6,016 bases of DNA from Syntrophaceae bacterium. Its GTDB lineage: Bacteria > Desulfobacterota > Syntrophia > Syntrophales > UBA2185. Made by a program: the position numbers and the translations under genes. Positions 1 through 6,016 of this stretch are shown here, in pieces (the stretch's first letter is position 1; each line of letters starts with the position of its first letter). The stretch is taken from positions 1-6,016 of the forward strand of contig DNUI01000274.1 in NCBI GenBank assembly GCA_003508565.1. Reading direction: 5' to 3'. The notes under the pieces were generated by a model, which was given only the letters and a program-made list of their open reading frames with translations, ran no database searches and was not told the DNA's origin.

Positions 1-879
1 CTGGAACTCATGCTCCGCCGCCTCGCGGCCCTTCCGCTGGCCGAGGCACAGGAATGTAGTCGTAAACTTTACGAGGCAACGAAGAATATTGCACCCTCCC
101 TTATACGCTACACGGAGGCCACGGATTACGACCGTCTGACCAGACAGGCTCTGAAGGAAAAGGCAAAGACACTGTGCGAGGAAGAAGATCAATCATGGAA
201 ATCAAAAACATCCCGGGGTGTACATAAAAATGTAGCCCTTGTATATGTTACGCCCGATGCGGATGATAGAATCTTAGCCTCACTGATACATTCCTCATCA
301 AGCCTGCCGATGTCACAGTGTCTTCAGATGGTTTCTTCGATGAACAGACGTGCAAAAGAAGCTCTCATGAAAACAGCCCTGCAGCATTTGAAAGTCTATG
401 ATCCTGTCCTGAGGGAATTCGAAAACGTCGATCTCCATTTTGAGTTGATCATAAACGCCAGCTGTTTCGCACAAATGAAGCGTCATCGTATGGCAACCAT
501 CACCGGACAGGAATATGATCCGTCTCTCGGTGTAACCATACCGCCCGCCATAGTTGAAATCGGCATGGAAAAATCCTTCATGGATATGATAAAGCGAACC
601 GAAAAGACATTCGACGCCCTGAAAAAACACACCGCAACGGCTGCCGGCTATATCCTGACCAATTCCCATCGCAAGCGCATTTCCATGAAGATCAACGCGA
701 GGGAACTGTACCATATCGCGCGCCTCAGGGGAGATACACATGCCCAGTGGGATATAAGGACAATGGCAGAACAGATGGTATATCTGGGAAAGAAGGAAAT
801 GCCCCTGACACTGATGCTCGCAACGGGCAAAGACAGCTTTGTCTCCCTTTATCACCATGCCTTTGCCCGTGAAAAATGA
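1..879 (+). CDS. ThyX-like (flavin-dependent thymidylate synthase family) protein, C-terminal part, 5' end outside window
   Basis: The reading frame is open from base 1, so the ATG at 10 is probably internal and the gene starts upstream. Numbering from that Met, residues 1-45 (EL-MLRRLAALPLAEA, then IAPSLIRYTE) look like the end of one ThyX domain. Residues about 74-265 look like a second ThyX domain: a helix before YDPVLREFENVDLHFEL (130-146), the RHR of the ThyX motif at 158-160, and a C-terminal NARELYHIARLR...AQWDIR block (229-250). ThyX uses FAD, NADPH and methylene-tetrahydrofolate to make dTMP from dUMP. In classical ThyX, RHR is followed by a seven-residue spacer and a serine; here the residues after RHR are MATITGQEYDPS, with Glu at the serine position, so this second domain may not be a normal thymidylate synthase. 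The gene converges on the minus-strand operon with only 32 bases between stop codons. Family assignment is good; catalytic activity is unknown because most of the first domain is not visible. Confidence 0.8.
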   Translation: MELMLRRLAALPLAEAQECSRKLYEATKNIAPSLIRYTEATDYDRLTRQALKEKAKTLCEEEDQSWKSKTSRGVHKNVALVYVTPDADDRILASLIHSSSSLPMSQCLQMVSSMNRRAKEALMKTALQHLKVYDPVLREFENVDLHFELIINASCFAQMKRHRMATITGQEYDPSLGVTIPPAIVEIGMEKSFMDMIKRTEKTFDALKKHTATAAGYILTNSHRKRISMKINARELYHIARLRGDTHAQWDIRTMAEQMVYLGKKEMPLTLMLATGKDSFVSLYHHAFAREK

Positions 880-911
880 TCGTGAGACGCAACCTGAAGG
901 ACATCATCAGA

Positions 912-1895
912 TTAAAACAATTCGACCTGCTTTATACCCTTTTTGTCTTTGAGGGATTTATACACGGTATACGCACAGGAGACATCCTGAATGGCAAGTC
1001 CCGTGGAATCGAAGACGGTGATTTCCTCATCTGATGTCCTTCCTTTTTTCTTTCCTGCGGTGACTTCGCCGAGCTCCGCGTATATATCTTTCTCGGTAAT
1101 TTGCTTTTTTCGGAAAGGCACATTTATTTCGCCGCTGTGCGACGATTGGGCCCAATCATCAATGACCAGCTTCGCCTGCCTGAGAATCTTCGGATTGATC
1201 TCTTGCTTTCCCTCAGCATCGGCGCCGATGGCATTGATATGCGTGCCGGGTGACACTTTGTGTACTAAAGGCTTTCGAGACGGTGTGGTAGTAATAAGGA
1301 TATCGACATCGGTTGTTATTTCATCAATATCCGGGGATATGGTTGCCGGGAGCCCGTACATTTTTTCCACCCATTCTTTGAACTGCGGTGCATATGTATC
1401 CCTTGGTTCGAATTGCCATATTTTTACGGTTGTTATTTTTCGCACCTCCAAAATACACATGAGCTGTGTCCGAGCCTGAACACCACAACCGACGAATCCG
1501 GCTACTTTCGCGTTCTTCCTGCTTAATAACTTCGCTGCGAGTGCTCCCGCAGCACCGGTACGGATGCTGGTCAGGTATGTGCCGTCCAATATGGCCAGAG
1601 GAAATCCGTTTGCGGGATCCACCAGGATGATAACCGCCATGACTGTAGGCAGGTTGTAGACAGCATTGTCAGGATGCACATTTACACTTTTTATCCCGGC
1701 AATATCGAACCCATTGCCGTGTATGTAGGCCGGCATAGAGCGCAAATCCCCCTTATCGAAATTGAGATAACTCTTTGCCGGCATATCAGCCTGGCCCAGG
1801 CCATATGCCTTGAACGCCCTCTCGATGGTTTTATTGGTCACTGACGGCGTCAAGACTTTTTCCACGTCCTTTTTTGTAAAGATCAGTGTTCTCAT
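912..1895 (-). CDS. Ornithine cyclodeaminase / mu-crystallin family enzyme, alanine dehydrogenase-like
   Basis: This is a full-length member (327 residues) of the NAD(P)-dependent family that includes ornithine cyclodeaminase, archaeal alanine dehydrogenase and mu-crystallin ketimine reductase. Numbered from the ATG at 1895, it has Lys41 and Arg52 (positions that bind pyruvate in the Archaeoglobus enzyme, from memory), Lys69 in GIKSVNVHPDN, the SIRTGAAGALAAKLL segment near 110-124, a Rossmann GCGVQA at about 136-141, GADAEGKQEI (224-233, with Asp226) and DSTGLAIQDV near 296-305. The GADA-GKQE form resembles alanine dehydrogenases more than the GGD-PGK form of true ornithine cyclodeaminases, but substrate cannot be fixed from sequence. 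A GTG lies six bases upstream in frame; ATG was chosen because GAGGGG sits 5 bases before it, whereas it overlaps the GTG. It is the third gene of the kinase-regulator operon, 20 bases after the regulator stop, so it is probably co-transcribed and cytoplasmic. Confidence 0.9.
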   Translation of the reverse strand: MRTLIFTKKDVEKVLTPSVTNKTIERAFKAYGLGQADMPAKSYLNFDKGDLRSMPAYIHGNGFDIAGIKSVNVHPDNAVYNLPTVMAVIILVDPANGFPLAILDGTYLTSIRTGAAGALAAKLLSRKNAKVAGFVGCGVQARTQLMCILEVRKITTVKIWQFEPRDTYAPQFKEWVEKMYGLPATISPDIDEITTDVDILITTTPSRKPLVHKVSPGTHINAIGADAEGKQEINPKILRQAKLVIDDWAQSSHSGEINVPFRKKQITEKDIYAELGEVTAGKKKGRTSDEEITVFDSTGLAIQDVSCAYTVYKSLKDKKGIKQVELF

Positions 1896-1915
1896 ATACA
1901 CCCCTCGGCAATGTC

Positions 1916-3283
1916 TTATTTACGGAGATTATATTTTATCATCTTCAATTGCAGACCTTTCCTGCTGAGACCCAGACGCTGAGCTGCTTTGGTGACATTA
2001 CCGCCACACTCCTCCAAGCACTGAATGATAGATTGCTTTTCTACCTCTTCCATGTGGCCCTTCACGAAATCCTTAAAAGGCTTTTTCTGACCTGCAGGCT
2101 GGGAAATGGAAAGTACTTCGGCGGCTGATTTCCATTCCGGTGGAATATCTTCGAGGGTAATTGTATCTCCGCCGGCCAGAAGGACAATACGCTCGATGAA
2201 ATTTTCCAGTTCTCTGATATTGCCGGGCCAGTCATACCGGAGAAGAATTTCTTGCACCCGTTCATCGATATGTTTTACCGACCTCTCCAGCTTCCTGTTG
2301 AATTTCTCGATAAAGTAATCAGTCAGGGGTAGGATATCTTCCTTTCTCTCCCGGAGGGGAGACAGGTGCGTGGGGAAAACATTAAGGCGGTAATAAAGAT
2401 CTTCCCTGAATCTGCCGTCTTTGACGTCCTGATGAAGATTCCTATTTGTTGCCGTAATCAGCCTCACATCAACCTTAATCGTACGCAGCCCTCCGACCCG
2501 CTCAAATTCATGATCCTGGATAACCCGCAGGAGCTTCACCTGCATCTCCCGGGGAATTTCGCCTACCTCATCCAAAAAGAGAGTGCCTTTGTCTGCCAGC
2601 TCGAATTTCCCAGGTTTCGTGGACACCGCCCCGGTAAAGGCTCCTTTCTCATGGCCGAAAAGTTCGCTTTCAATCAGGTTTTCCGGAATGGCAGCACAAT
2701 TGATCTTCACAAACGGGTTGCTCTTGCGGGGACTATTTTTATGAATCGTGTACGCGATCAGATCTTTTCCTGTGCCGGTTTCTCCTGTAATAAGAACTGT
2801 TGTTGATGTGGGAGCTACTTTCTTGATGGTATCATAGATTTTCAGCATGGGTTCACTCCCACCCACAATCCCCTGGCGGTCTATCTCTTCAGGGCTAAGA
2901 AAAAGCTCCTCCTCACTCAAGCGCCGGGTCTTTATGGCCTTATGAATCACACTTTTCAACTCATCCCGGTCAAACGGCTTGGTTATATAATCAAAGGCCC
3001 CCTTCTTCAGAGCATCTACTGCTTTGGCTATCGTCCCATGTGCGGTTATGATGATAACGGGCGTAGAAGGGTACTCACGAATCACTCGCTCAAGAAGACC
3101 CATACCATCGAGTTTCGGCATTTTCATATCGGTAACAACAACTTCCACATCACCGCCCTTGAGGATTTTTAACGCTTCAAAACCGTCCGCCGCTGTTACT
3201 ACATCATACCCTTCCTTATTCAGTAAGGCTTTTAAGACCAGCCTCATATTGAGTTCATCATCAACAATCAGTATTTTTTCCAC
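1916..3283 (-). CDS. NtrC-family sigma-54-dependent response regulator (receiver, AAA+, Fis-type HTH)
   Basis: This is a complete 455-residue transcription activator with the standard three-part architecture. The receiver (about 1-118) has acidic Asp8-Asp9, the phosphate-accepting Asp52 in TDMKMP, Thr80 and Lys102. The AAA+ domain (about 139-370) has Walker A GETGTGKD (167-174), the sigma-54 contact loop GAFTGA (214-219), Walker B TLFLDEV (234-240), likely arginine-finger residues in FREDLYYRL (292-300) and sensor II WPGNIREL (352-359). The C-terminus (about 412-453) is a Fis-like helix-turn-helix with GGNVTKAAQRLGLSRKGLQLKM. All residues needed for phosphorylation, ATP hydrolysis and sigma-54 remodelling are present, so it should be a working enhancer-binding activator. 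The start is GTG at 3283, 23 bases after the kinase stop; no strong Shine-Dalgarno is visible, so translation may depend on the upstream cistron. The kinase next door is its probable partner. Targets are unknown; the sigma-54 promoter at 5529-5544 is the best local candidate. Confidence 0.96.
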   Translation of the reverse strand: MEKILIVDDELNMRLVLKALLNKEGYDVVTAADGFEALKILKGGDVEVVVTDMKMPKLDGMGLLERVIREYPSTPVIIITAHGTIAKAVDALKKGAFDYITKPFDRDELKSVIHKAIKTRRLSEEELFLSPEEIDRQGIVGGSEPMLKIYDTIKKVAPTSTTVLITGETGTGKDLIAYTIHKNSPRKSNPFVKINCAAIPENLIESELFGHEKGAFTGAVSTKPGKFELADKGTLFLDEVGEIPREMQVKLLRVIQDHEFERVGGLRTIKVDVRLITATNRNLHQDVKDGRFREDLYYRLNVFPTHLSPLRERKEDILPLTDYFIEKFNRKLERSVKHIDERVQEILLRYDWPGNIRELENFIERIVLLAGGDTITLEDIPPEWKSAAEVLSISQPAGQKKPFKDFVKGHMEEVEKQSIIQCLEECGGNVTKAAQRLGLSRKGLQLKMIKYNLRK

Positions 3284-3306
3284 CGTAGTACACCAATAAA
3301 TTAATC

Positions 3307-4830
3307 TTATTGAGCAGCATCCAGCCTTATATAGAATATAGTCCCCTGGTGAGGAATAGATTTGACCCGGATGTAGCCGCCATGATTTTTAATAATCTTC
3401 TGGCAGATGGCAAGCCCAAGACCAACTCCCCTTTCTTTGGTTGTAAAAAATGGTTTAAAAATATTTTTTATCTCCTCTTTTTTGATACCTGTTCCTGTAT
3501 CGCGGATAGAAATGCCCACTGCCCCGCCGTCACTGCTTTCAATTTTTGACGTCCTGAATATCAGGGTACCTCCCGCCGGCATTGCTTCTATGGCATTAAA
3601 GGTAATATTCAAAATAACCTGGACAAGTTGTTCCGCATCTATATCTACCATCGGTAAATCGGAACGCAACTCTTTTTCAACAGAAATGTTGCCTAACCGA
3701 TCACTTGCTTTTACAATTGATATCGCTTTTTCAATAACCTGATTTACATCCTGCTTCTTCAGATTGATTGTGTAAGGCTTGGCATAATTGAGGAATTGTG
3801 AAACGACGCTGTTCAGACGGTCTACTTCTTCTATGATGACGTCCAGTAGCCTTTGATTCTCACCATTATTCGATTCCGACCGGAGATACTGTGCTGCGCC
3901 CTTGATAGAACCGAGGGGATTTCGTATTTCATGGGCTAACACAGGTGCCATTTCCTCCAGAAGAAGAGCCTTTTCTTTTTCCAGCTTTTCATCAAAGGCA
4001 TACAGCGAGGTAAATACATCCTTACCCTCCGGATAGATATAGTTGAAAATAATTTTTAACACAATCTTAAAAGGATCAATAGCGATAACAATGGTAAAAG
4101 ATGCCAACAAAATGTGGGTAAAAGGAGGGCTTACCTCCTTTCCAAATAATCCCACAATAAGGATAAATATGATAGTTGCAAAGAGAGTGACAATGGAAAC
4201 AACCAGTGCTCTCGCCATGAGTTCATGTAACTCGGGAAGATGGGTGTGTGTGATCAGAATCAGGACAAAATAGAGGAGCATTGCGATAAACAGGTTTGAA
4301 ACAGGAGGCACTGCATAGCCATAATAATATAATATATCCAATGTACTAAGGACCACCGTTGCCAGACAGGCAAGGGATAGATATACCATTCGTGTTCTTT
4401 CGACGCCCGGAGGACGCCTCTGCACATAGCGGAGTAGAGACACATAACAGACAAGGATTATCAATCCTACGTAAAGATAAAGAAAAATATCGAAGTAGGT
4501 CCATCTGTAGAGCGGGGTGAACAGAGCTATGGCGAGAAAACCGCTGAAAATTGATGTCGATATGACATCTCTCCTCGACAGCAATGTGTACCGGCTAATA
4601 AGAGGTATAGTGAATTGTATGGCACATGAGGGAATGGCAACGAGCCCCAGGTATTCAATAATCTTCCAGAATTCGTTCAAAAAAATCCCGTAGAAAAAAG
4701 CACCACCTTTATGGAAGAACAACGCCAGGCAGAGGAAAGCAAAGGATAGGTGGGCCGGTTCTCTCTTTTTGCTCACAATCAAAGAAATAGAAATTACGAG
4801 GCTGACCGTCGCTAAGGTAAAAGTTTCCAT
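3307..4830 (-). CDS. Membrane sensor histidine kinase with multi-pass N-terminal region
   Basis: This 507-residue kinase has an N-terminal half (about 1-260) of roughly eight or nine hydrophobic segments (near 4-20, 28-49, 58-79, 91-107, 113-133, 149-169, 178-194, 208-229, 237-257), similar in style to the N-terminal multi-TM sensor regions of some kinases. A short linker (268-293, FDEKLEKEKALLLEE) leads into the dimerisation/phosphotransfer domain with the H-box LAHEIRNPLGSIKG, phospho-acceptor His300. The ATPase domain has the N-box around Asn408 and Asn412 (NITFNAIEAMP), G1 DTGTGI (444-449), F-box FKPFFTTK (458-465) and G2 GVGLGLAIC (468-476). No PAS, GAF, HAMP or large periplasmic domain is evident, so the signal is probably sensed within or at the membrane, or by a partner protein. 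It is the first gene of the operon and precedes its probable cognate NtrC-type regulator. The ATG at 4830 is preceded by an A-rich leader with no clear Shine-Dalgarno, so the exact start is less certain; an out-of-frame ATG lies seven bases upstream. Confidence 0.95.
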   Translation of the reverse strand: METFTLATVSLVISISLIVSKKREPAHLSFAFLCLALFFHKGGAFFYGIFLNEFWKIIEYLGLVAIPSCAIQFTIPLISRYTLLSRRDVISTSIFSGFLAIALFTPLYRWTYFDIFLYLYVGLIILVCYVSLLRYVQRRPPGVERTRMVYLSLACLATVVLSTLDILYYYGYAVPPVSNLFIAMLLYFVLILITHTHLPELHELMARALVVSIVTLFATIIFILIVGLFGKEVSPPFTHILLASFTIVIAIDPFKIVLKIIFNYIYPEGKDVFTSLYAFDEKLEKEKALLLEEMAPVLAHEIRNPLGSIKGAAQYLRSESNNGENQRLLDVIIEEVDRLNSVVSQFLNYAKPYTINLKKQDVNQVIEKAISIVKASDRLGNISVEKELRSDLPMVDIDAEQLVQVILNITFNAIEAMPAGGTLIFRTSKIESSDGGAVGISIRDTGTGIKKEEIKNIFKPFFTTKERGVGLGLAICQKIIKNHGGYIRVKSIPHQGTIFYIRLDAAQ

Positions 4831-4867
4831 AAGCCATTATTTTTTTTAGATAAGTATGTTAGAGGGG

Positions 4868-4896
4868 ATGATATAGATAAACAATAAGGATGTCAA
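4868..4896 (-). promoter_or_regulatory. Sigma-70-type promoter of the kinase-regulator-cyclodeaminase operon
   Basis: On the minus strand a perfect -35 TTGACA (4896-4891) is followed after 17 bases by TATCAT (4873-4868), five of six matches to TATAAT. Transcription would begin near 4861 and leave a leader of about 30 bases before the kinase ATG. It lies just downstream of the lipoprotein terminator, which makes the operon an independent transcription unit. No GG-N10-GC element was seen in this gap, so the operon looks constitutively transcribed rather than sigma-54 autoregulated. Confidence 0.75.
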
Positions 4897-4920
4897 GAAA
4901 GACAGAAGCTTTCGCTCCAG

Positions 4921-4966
4921 AAAAAACAAGCCGAACATGCATACGACATGCTCGGCTGTTTTTTTT
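4921..4966 (-). terminator. Rho-independent terminator after the lipoprotein gene
   Basis: An 11-base-pair stem (arms 4929-4939 and 4947-4957) closes a 7-base loop. In the minus-strand transcript all 11 positions pair (one as G-U) and the hairpin is followed by UGUUUUUU. In the plus-strand transcript the same position is an A-C mismatch, although a run of eight T follows. The structure therefore fits best as the terminator for the minus-strand lipoprotein gene, whose stop is about 30 bases before the stem. It also insulates the downstream kinase operon. Confidence 0.85.
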
Positions 4967-4986
4967 CCTTCAAAGTTTCAGTAATG

Positions 4987-5214
4987 TTACTTCGCTGCAG
5001 GTTTTGCCGGTGCTGGCGGCGCCGGTGGTGCTGGCGGCGTGCCCGGTGCGGGGGCTGGTGCCGGGGCAGGAGCAGGTGCTGCTGCCGGGGCTGCTGCCTC
5101 TTTCTTGGCAGGTTCAGCCGGTTTCTTTTCCGGTGCCGACGGGCAACCGATCAAAGTAAATGATAACGTTACCAAGAAAATGATTGAAATAATGATTGCA
5201 AAAAGTCTCTTCAT
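4987..5214 (-). CDS. Small Pro/Ala-rich lipoprotein
   Basis: This 75-residue protein starts MKRLFAIIISIIFLVTLSFT and carries a lipobox LIGC, with Cys24 the expected lipidation and signal peptidase II cleavage point. The mature part of about 52 residues has no hydrophobic core: a short Lys/Glu/Pro stretch (29-40), Ala-Pro dipeptide repeats (about 47-57), and a PPAPPAPPAPA run (60-70). Pro at position +2 after the Cys gives no Asp inner-membrane retention signal by the E. coli Lol rule, so outer-membrane anchoring is plausible. Such Pro/Ala tails are usually extended and flexible, as in tethers. The start is supported by AGGGAGG 9 bases before the ATG. It has its own promoter and terminator, so it is monocistronic. 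The coding region is much richer in GC than its flanks because of Ala (GCN) and Pro (CCN) codons. The function is not recognised. Confidence 0.85.
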   Translation of the reverse strand: MKRLFAIIISIIFLVTLSFTLIGCPSAPEKKPAEPAKKEAAAPAAAPAPAPAPAPAPGTPPAPPAPPAPAKPAAK

Positions 5215-5282
5215 CGATTTCTACCTCCCTTTAATGATTTTTTTTCTGACGTTGGTAAATCAATAAACCCTTTGCTGCGTGG

Positions 5283-5311
5283 AAGATACTTGTATATTGC
5301 TACGTTGTCAA
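5283..5311 (-). promoter_or_regulatory. Sigma-70-type promoter of the lipoprotein gene
   Basis: The minus strand has a perfect -35 TTGACA (5311-5306), a 17-base spacer, and TATCTT (5288-5283), four of six matches to the -10 consensus. The start would fall near 5276, giving a leader of about 60 bases that ends in the strong AGGGAGG ribosome-binding site. Taken with the downstream hairpin, this predicts a short abundant transcript of roughly 350 bases. Confidence 0.65.
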
Positions 5312-5410
5312 GATAAATTTTTCATTCAATATTCACCTTTTTTCTCCCCAGTTTTTTTATGCACAGGATTTATTTTCATCTGCGTAGTTTGATTCACACC
5401 GCAAAAAAAA

Positions 5411-5432
5411 TTACACGGAAAAAGTCCTGTAA
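5411..5432. promoter_or_regulatory. Possible upstream activator-binding dyad
   Basis: Arms TTACA (5411-5415) and TGTAA (5428-5432) form an inverted repeat 22 bases long overall, with one further G-C symmetric pair inside (5417 with 5426). Its centre is about 134 bases upstream of the start predicted for the sigma-54 promoter, within the range where NtrC-type activators usually bind. A direct repeat ACGCCA (5445-5450 and 5455-5460, one helical turn apart) and an AT-rich, potentially flexible tract (5471-5497) lie between it and the promoter. Binding by the regulator encoded here is a guess; short dyads in AT-rich DNA also arise by chance. Confidence 0.3.
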
Positions 5433-5528
5433 ATACCTCTCTGAACGCCACGAGACGCCATTATCCAAGCTTCTAATTCATTAATAATTATAATATGTTG
5501 TGCTTTTAAGGAGCGGCACGCATCCATC

Positions 5529-5544
5529 TGGCACAGAAAGTGCT
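5529..5544 (+). promoter_or_regulatory. Sigma-54 (-24/-12) promoter of the acyl-CoA dehydrogenase gene
   Basis: The bases TGGCACAGAAAGTGCT match the sigma-54 consensus TGGCAC-G-N4-TTGCA/T at nearly every position. The invariant GG (5530-5531) and GC (5542-5543) are separated by exactly 10 bases. The start would be near 5555, with a leader of about 35 bases. A promoter of this class is silent without an ATP-driven activator, and one is encoded at 1916-3283. Confidence 0.85.
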
Positions 5545-5589
5545 TTATATATGCCGCTTATGCCCCAAAAATAAGAAAAGGATTTTGAA

Positions 5590-6016
5590 ATGGATTTTAC
5601 TCTCTCAGAAAATCAACAGATGTATGTGGATACTGTCAGCAGATTTGTAAAAAATGAAATAATTCCCCATGTGCTGGAACTCGATAGAAGTCATAAATTC
5701 CCCTGGAACGTCATCACCAAGGCTTGGGATCTCGGCATCTTGAATCTGAGCATCCCTGAGTCCGTGAAAGGGTACGAAGTGGATCCCATATCAACGGCAC
5801 TGATCATTAAGGAACTCTCCTATGGCGATACGGGCATTTCCACCTCGGCAATGTGCAATGACCTTGCAAATGTTGTCATCGCGCAGCATGGTTCCAATGA
5901 ACAAAAGAGCGCCTTTTTGGGTCCCTTTGTGGAAAAACCGATTCTGGCCTCCTTTTGTCTGACTGAACCGGGCGCCGGTTCAGACAACTCCTCCATGACT
6001 ACCTTCATCAAAAAAA
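5590..6016 (+). CDS. Acyl-CoA dehydrogenase, N-terminal part, runs off window end
   Basis: The frame opens at ATG 5590, with AAGGA seven bases before it, and is still open at the last base; 142 residues are visible of a family whose members are usually about 380. It begins MDFTLSENQQMYVDTVSRFV, the usual N-terminal helix of the family, followed by a segment with IPESVKGYEVDPISTALIIKEL (55-76), and then FCLTEPGAGSD (122-132), which with the following NSS fits the acyl-CoA dehydrogenase signature 1 in the flavin-binding middle domain. These FAD enzymes oxidise an acyl-CoA to the 2,3-enoyl-CoA and pass electrons to electron-transfer flavoprotein. The catalytic glutamate and chain-length determinants lie beyond the window, so substrate (fatty, branched, aromatic or alicyclic acyl-CoA) cannot be given. 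Expression is probably controlled by the sigma-54 promoter just upstream. It is divergent from the lipoprotein gene and is probably the first gene of a longer operon. Confidence 0.93.
   Translation, partial: MDFTLSENQQMYVDTVSRFVKNEIIPHVLELDRSHKFPWNVITKAWDLGILNLSIPESVKGYEVDPISTALIIKELSYGDTGISTSAMCNDLANVVIAQHGSNEQKSAFLGPFVEKPILASFCLTEPGAGSDNSSMTTFIKK

Noticed and set aside
313..858. Minus-strand open frame of 181 codons inside the ThyX-like gene.
   Set aside because: The opposite strand encodes clear ThyX motifs over the same bases, and the antisense product shows no recognisable domain.
880..911. Possible bidirectional terminator between the convergent ThyX-like and cyclodeaminase genes.
   Set aside because: No stem with a T run was found in the 32-base gap, so the transcripts may overlap or end by Rho.
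991..1479. Plus-strand open frame of 162 codons inside the cyclodeaminase-family gene.
   Set aside because: It is antisense to conserved NAD(P)-binding and catalytic motifs and has no domain of its own.
1896..1901. Alternative GTG start for the cyclodeaminase/AlaDH-like gene at 1901.
   Set aside because: The GAGGGG ribosome-binding site overlaps this GTG but is correctly spaced for the ATG at 1895, and the ATG numbering puts the conserved Lys and Arg at 41 and 52.
5039..5266. Plus-strand Gly/Ala-rich reading frames across the lipoprotein gene.
   Set aside because: They are the complement of the Pro/Ala codon repeats; the minus-strand frame has a signal peptide, lipobox, ribosome-binding site, promoter and terminator.
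5489..5494. Perfect TATAAT on the plus strand upstream of the acyl-CoA dehydrogenase gene.
   Set aside because: It sits in an AT-rich tract with no -35 hexamer at 16-18 bases and no extended -10 TG; the sigma-54 element is much better supported.

Overview
The window looks like a chromosomal piece of a Gram-negative bacterium, most likely in or near the Desulfobacterota (former Deltaproteobacteria). This is inferred from an NtrC-family sigma-54 activator, a sigma-54 promoter in front of an acyl-CoA dehydrogenase gene, a lipobox lipoprotein and a long two-domain ThyX-like protein. No ribosomal RNA or tRNA is present to confirm it. No insertion sequence, CRISPR array, tRNA or phage gene was seen.

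Layout. Positions 1-879 (+) hold the 3' part of a ThyX-like (flavin-dependent thymidylate synthase family) protein that began before the window. It converges on a three-gene minus-strand operon at 4830-912: a membrane histidine kinase with many transmembrane segments, an NtrC-type sigma-54-dependent response regulator, and an ornithine cyclodeaminase/alanine dehydrogenase-family enzyme. The intercistronic gaps are 23 and 20 bases. A near-consensus sigma-70 promoter (-35 TTGACA, 17-base spacer, -10 TATCAT) drives this operon. Just upstream on the same strand is a monocistronic gene for a 75-residue Pro/Ala-rich lipoprotein, with its own TTGACA promoter and a terminator hairpin. A 375-base divergent intergenic region (5215-5589) separates it from an acyl-CoA dehydrogenase gene on the plus strand, which runs off the window end.

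How it may work together. The acyl-CoA dehydrogenase gene has a very good -24/-12 (sigma-54) promoter, TGGCAC...GTGCT with GG-N10-GC spacing, and a possible activator dyad about 130 bases upstream of the expected transcription start. The operon about 750 bases away encodes a sigma-54 activator and its probable kinase. The simplest reading is a local circuit: the membrane kinase senses a signal, phosphorylates the regulator, and the regulator turns on acyl-CoA (fatty or aromatic acid) oxidation from the sigma-54 promoter. The cyclodeaminase/AlaDH-like enzyme is made with the two-component pair, so its substrate or product may be linked to the signal. The circuit is inferred; the promoter and protein motifs are read directly from the sequence.
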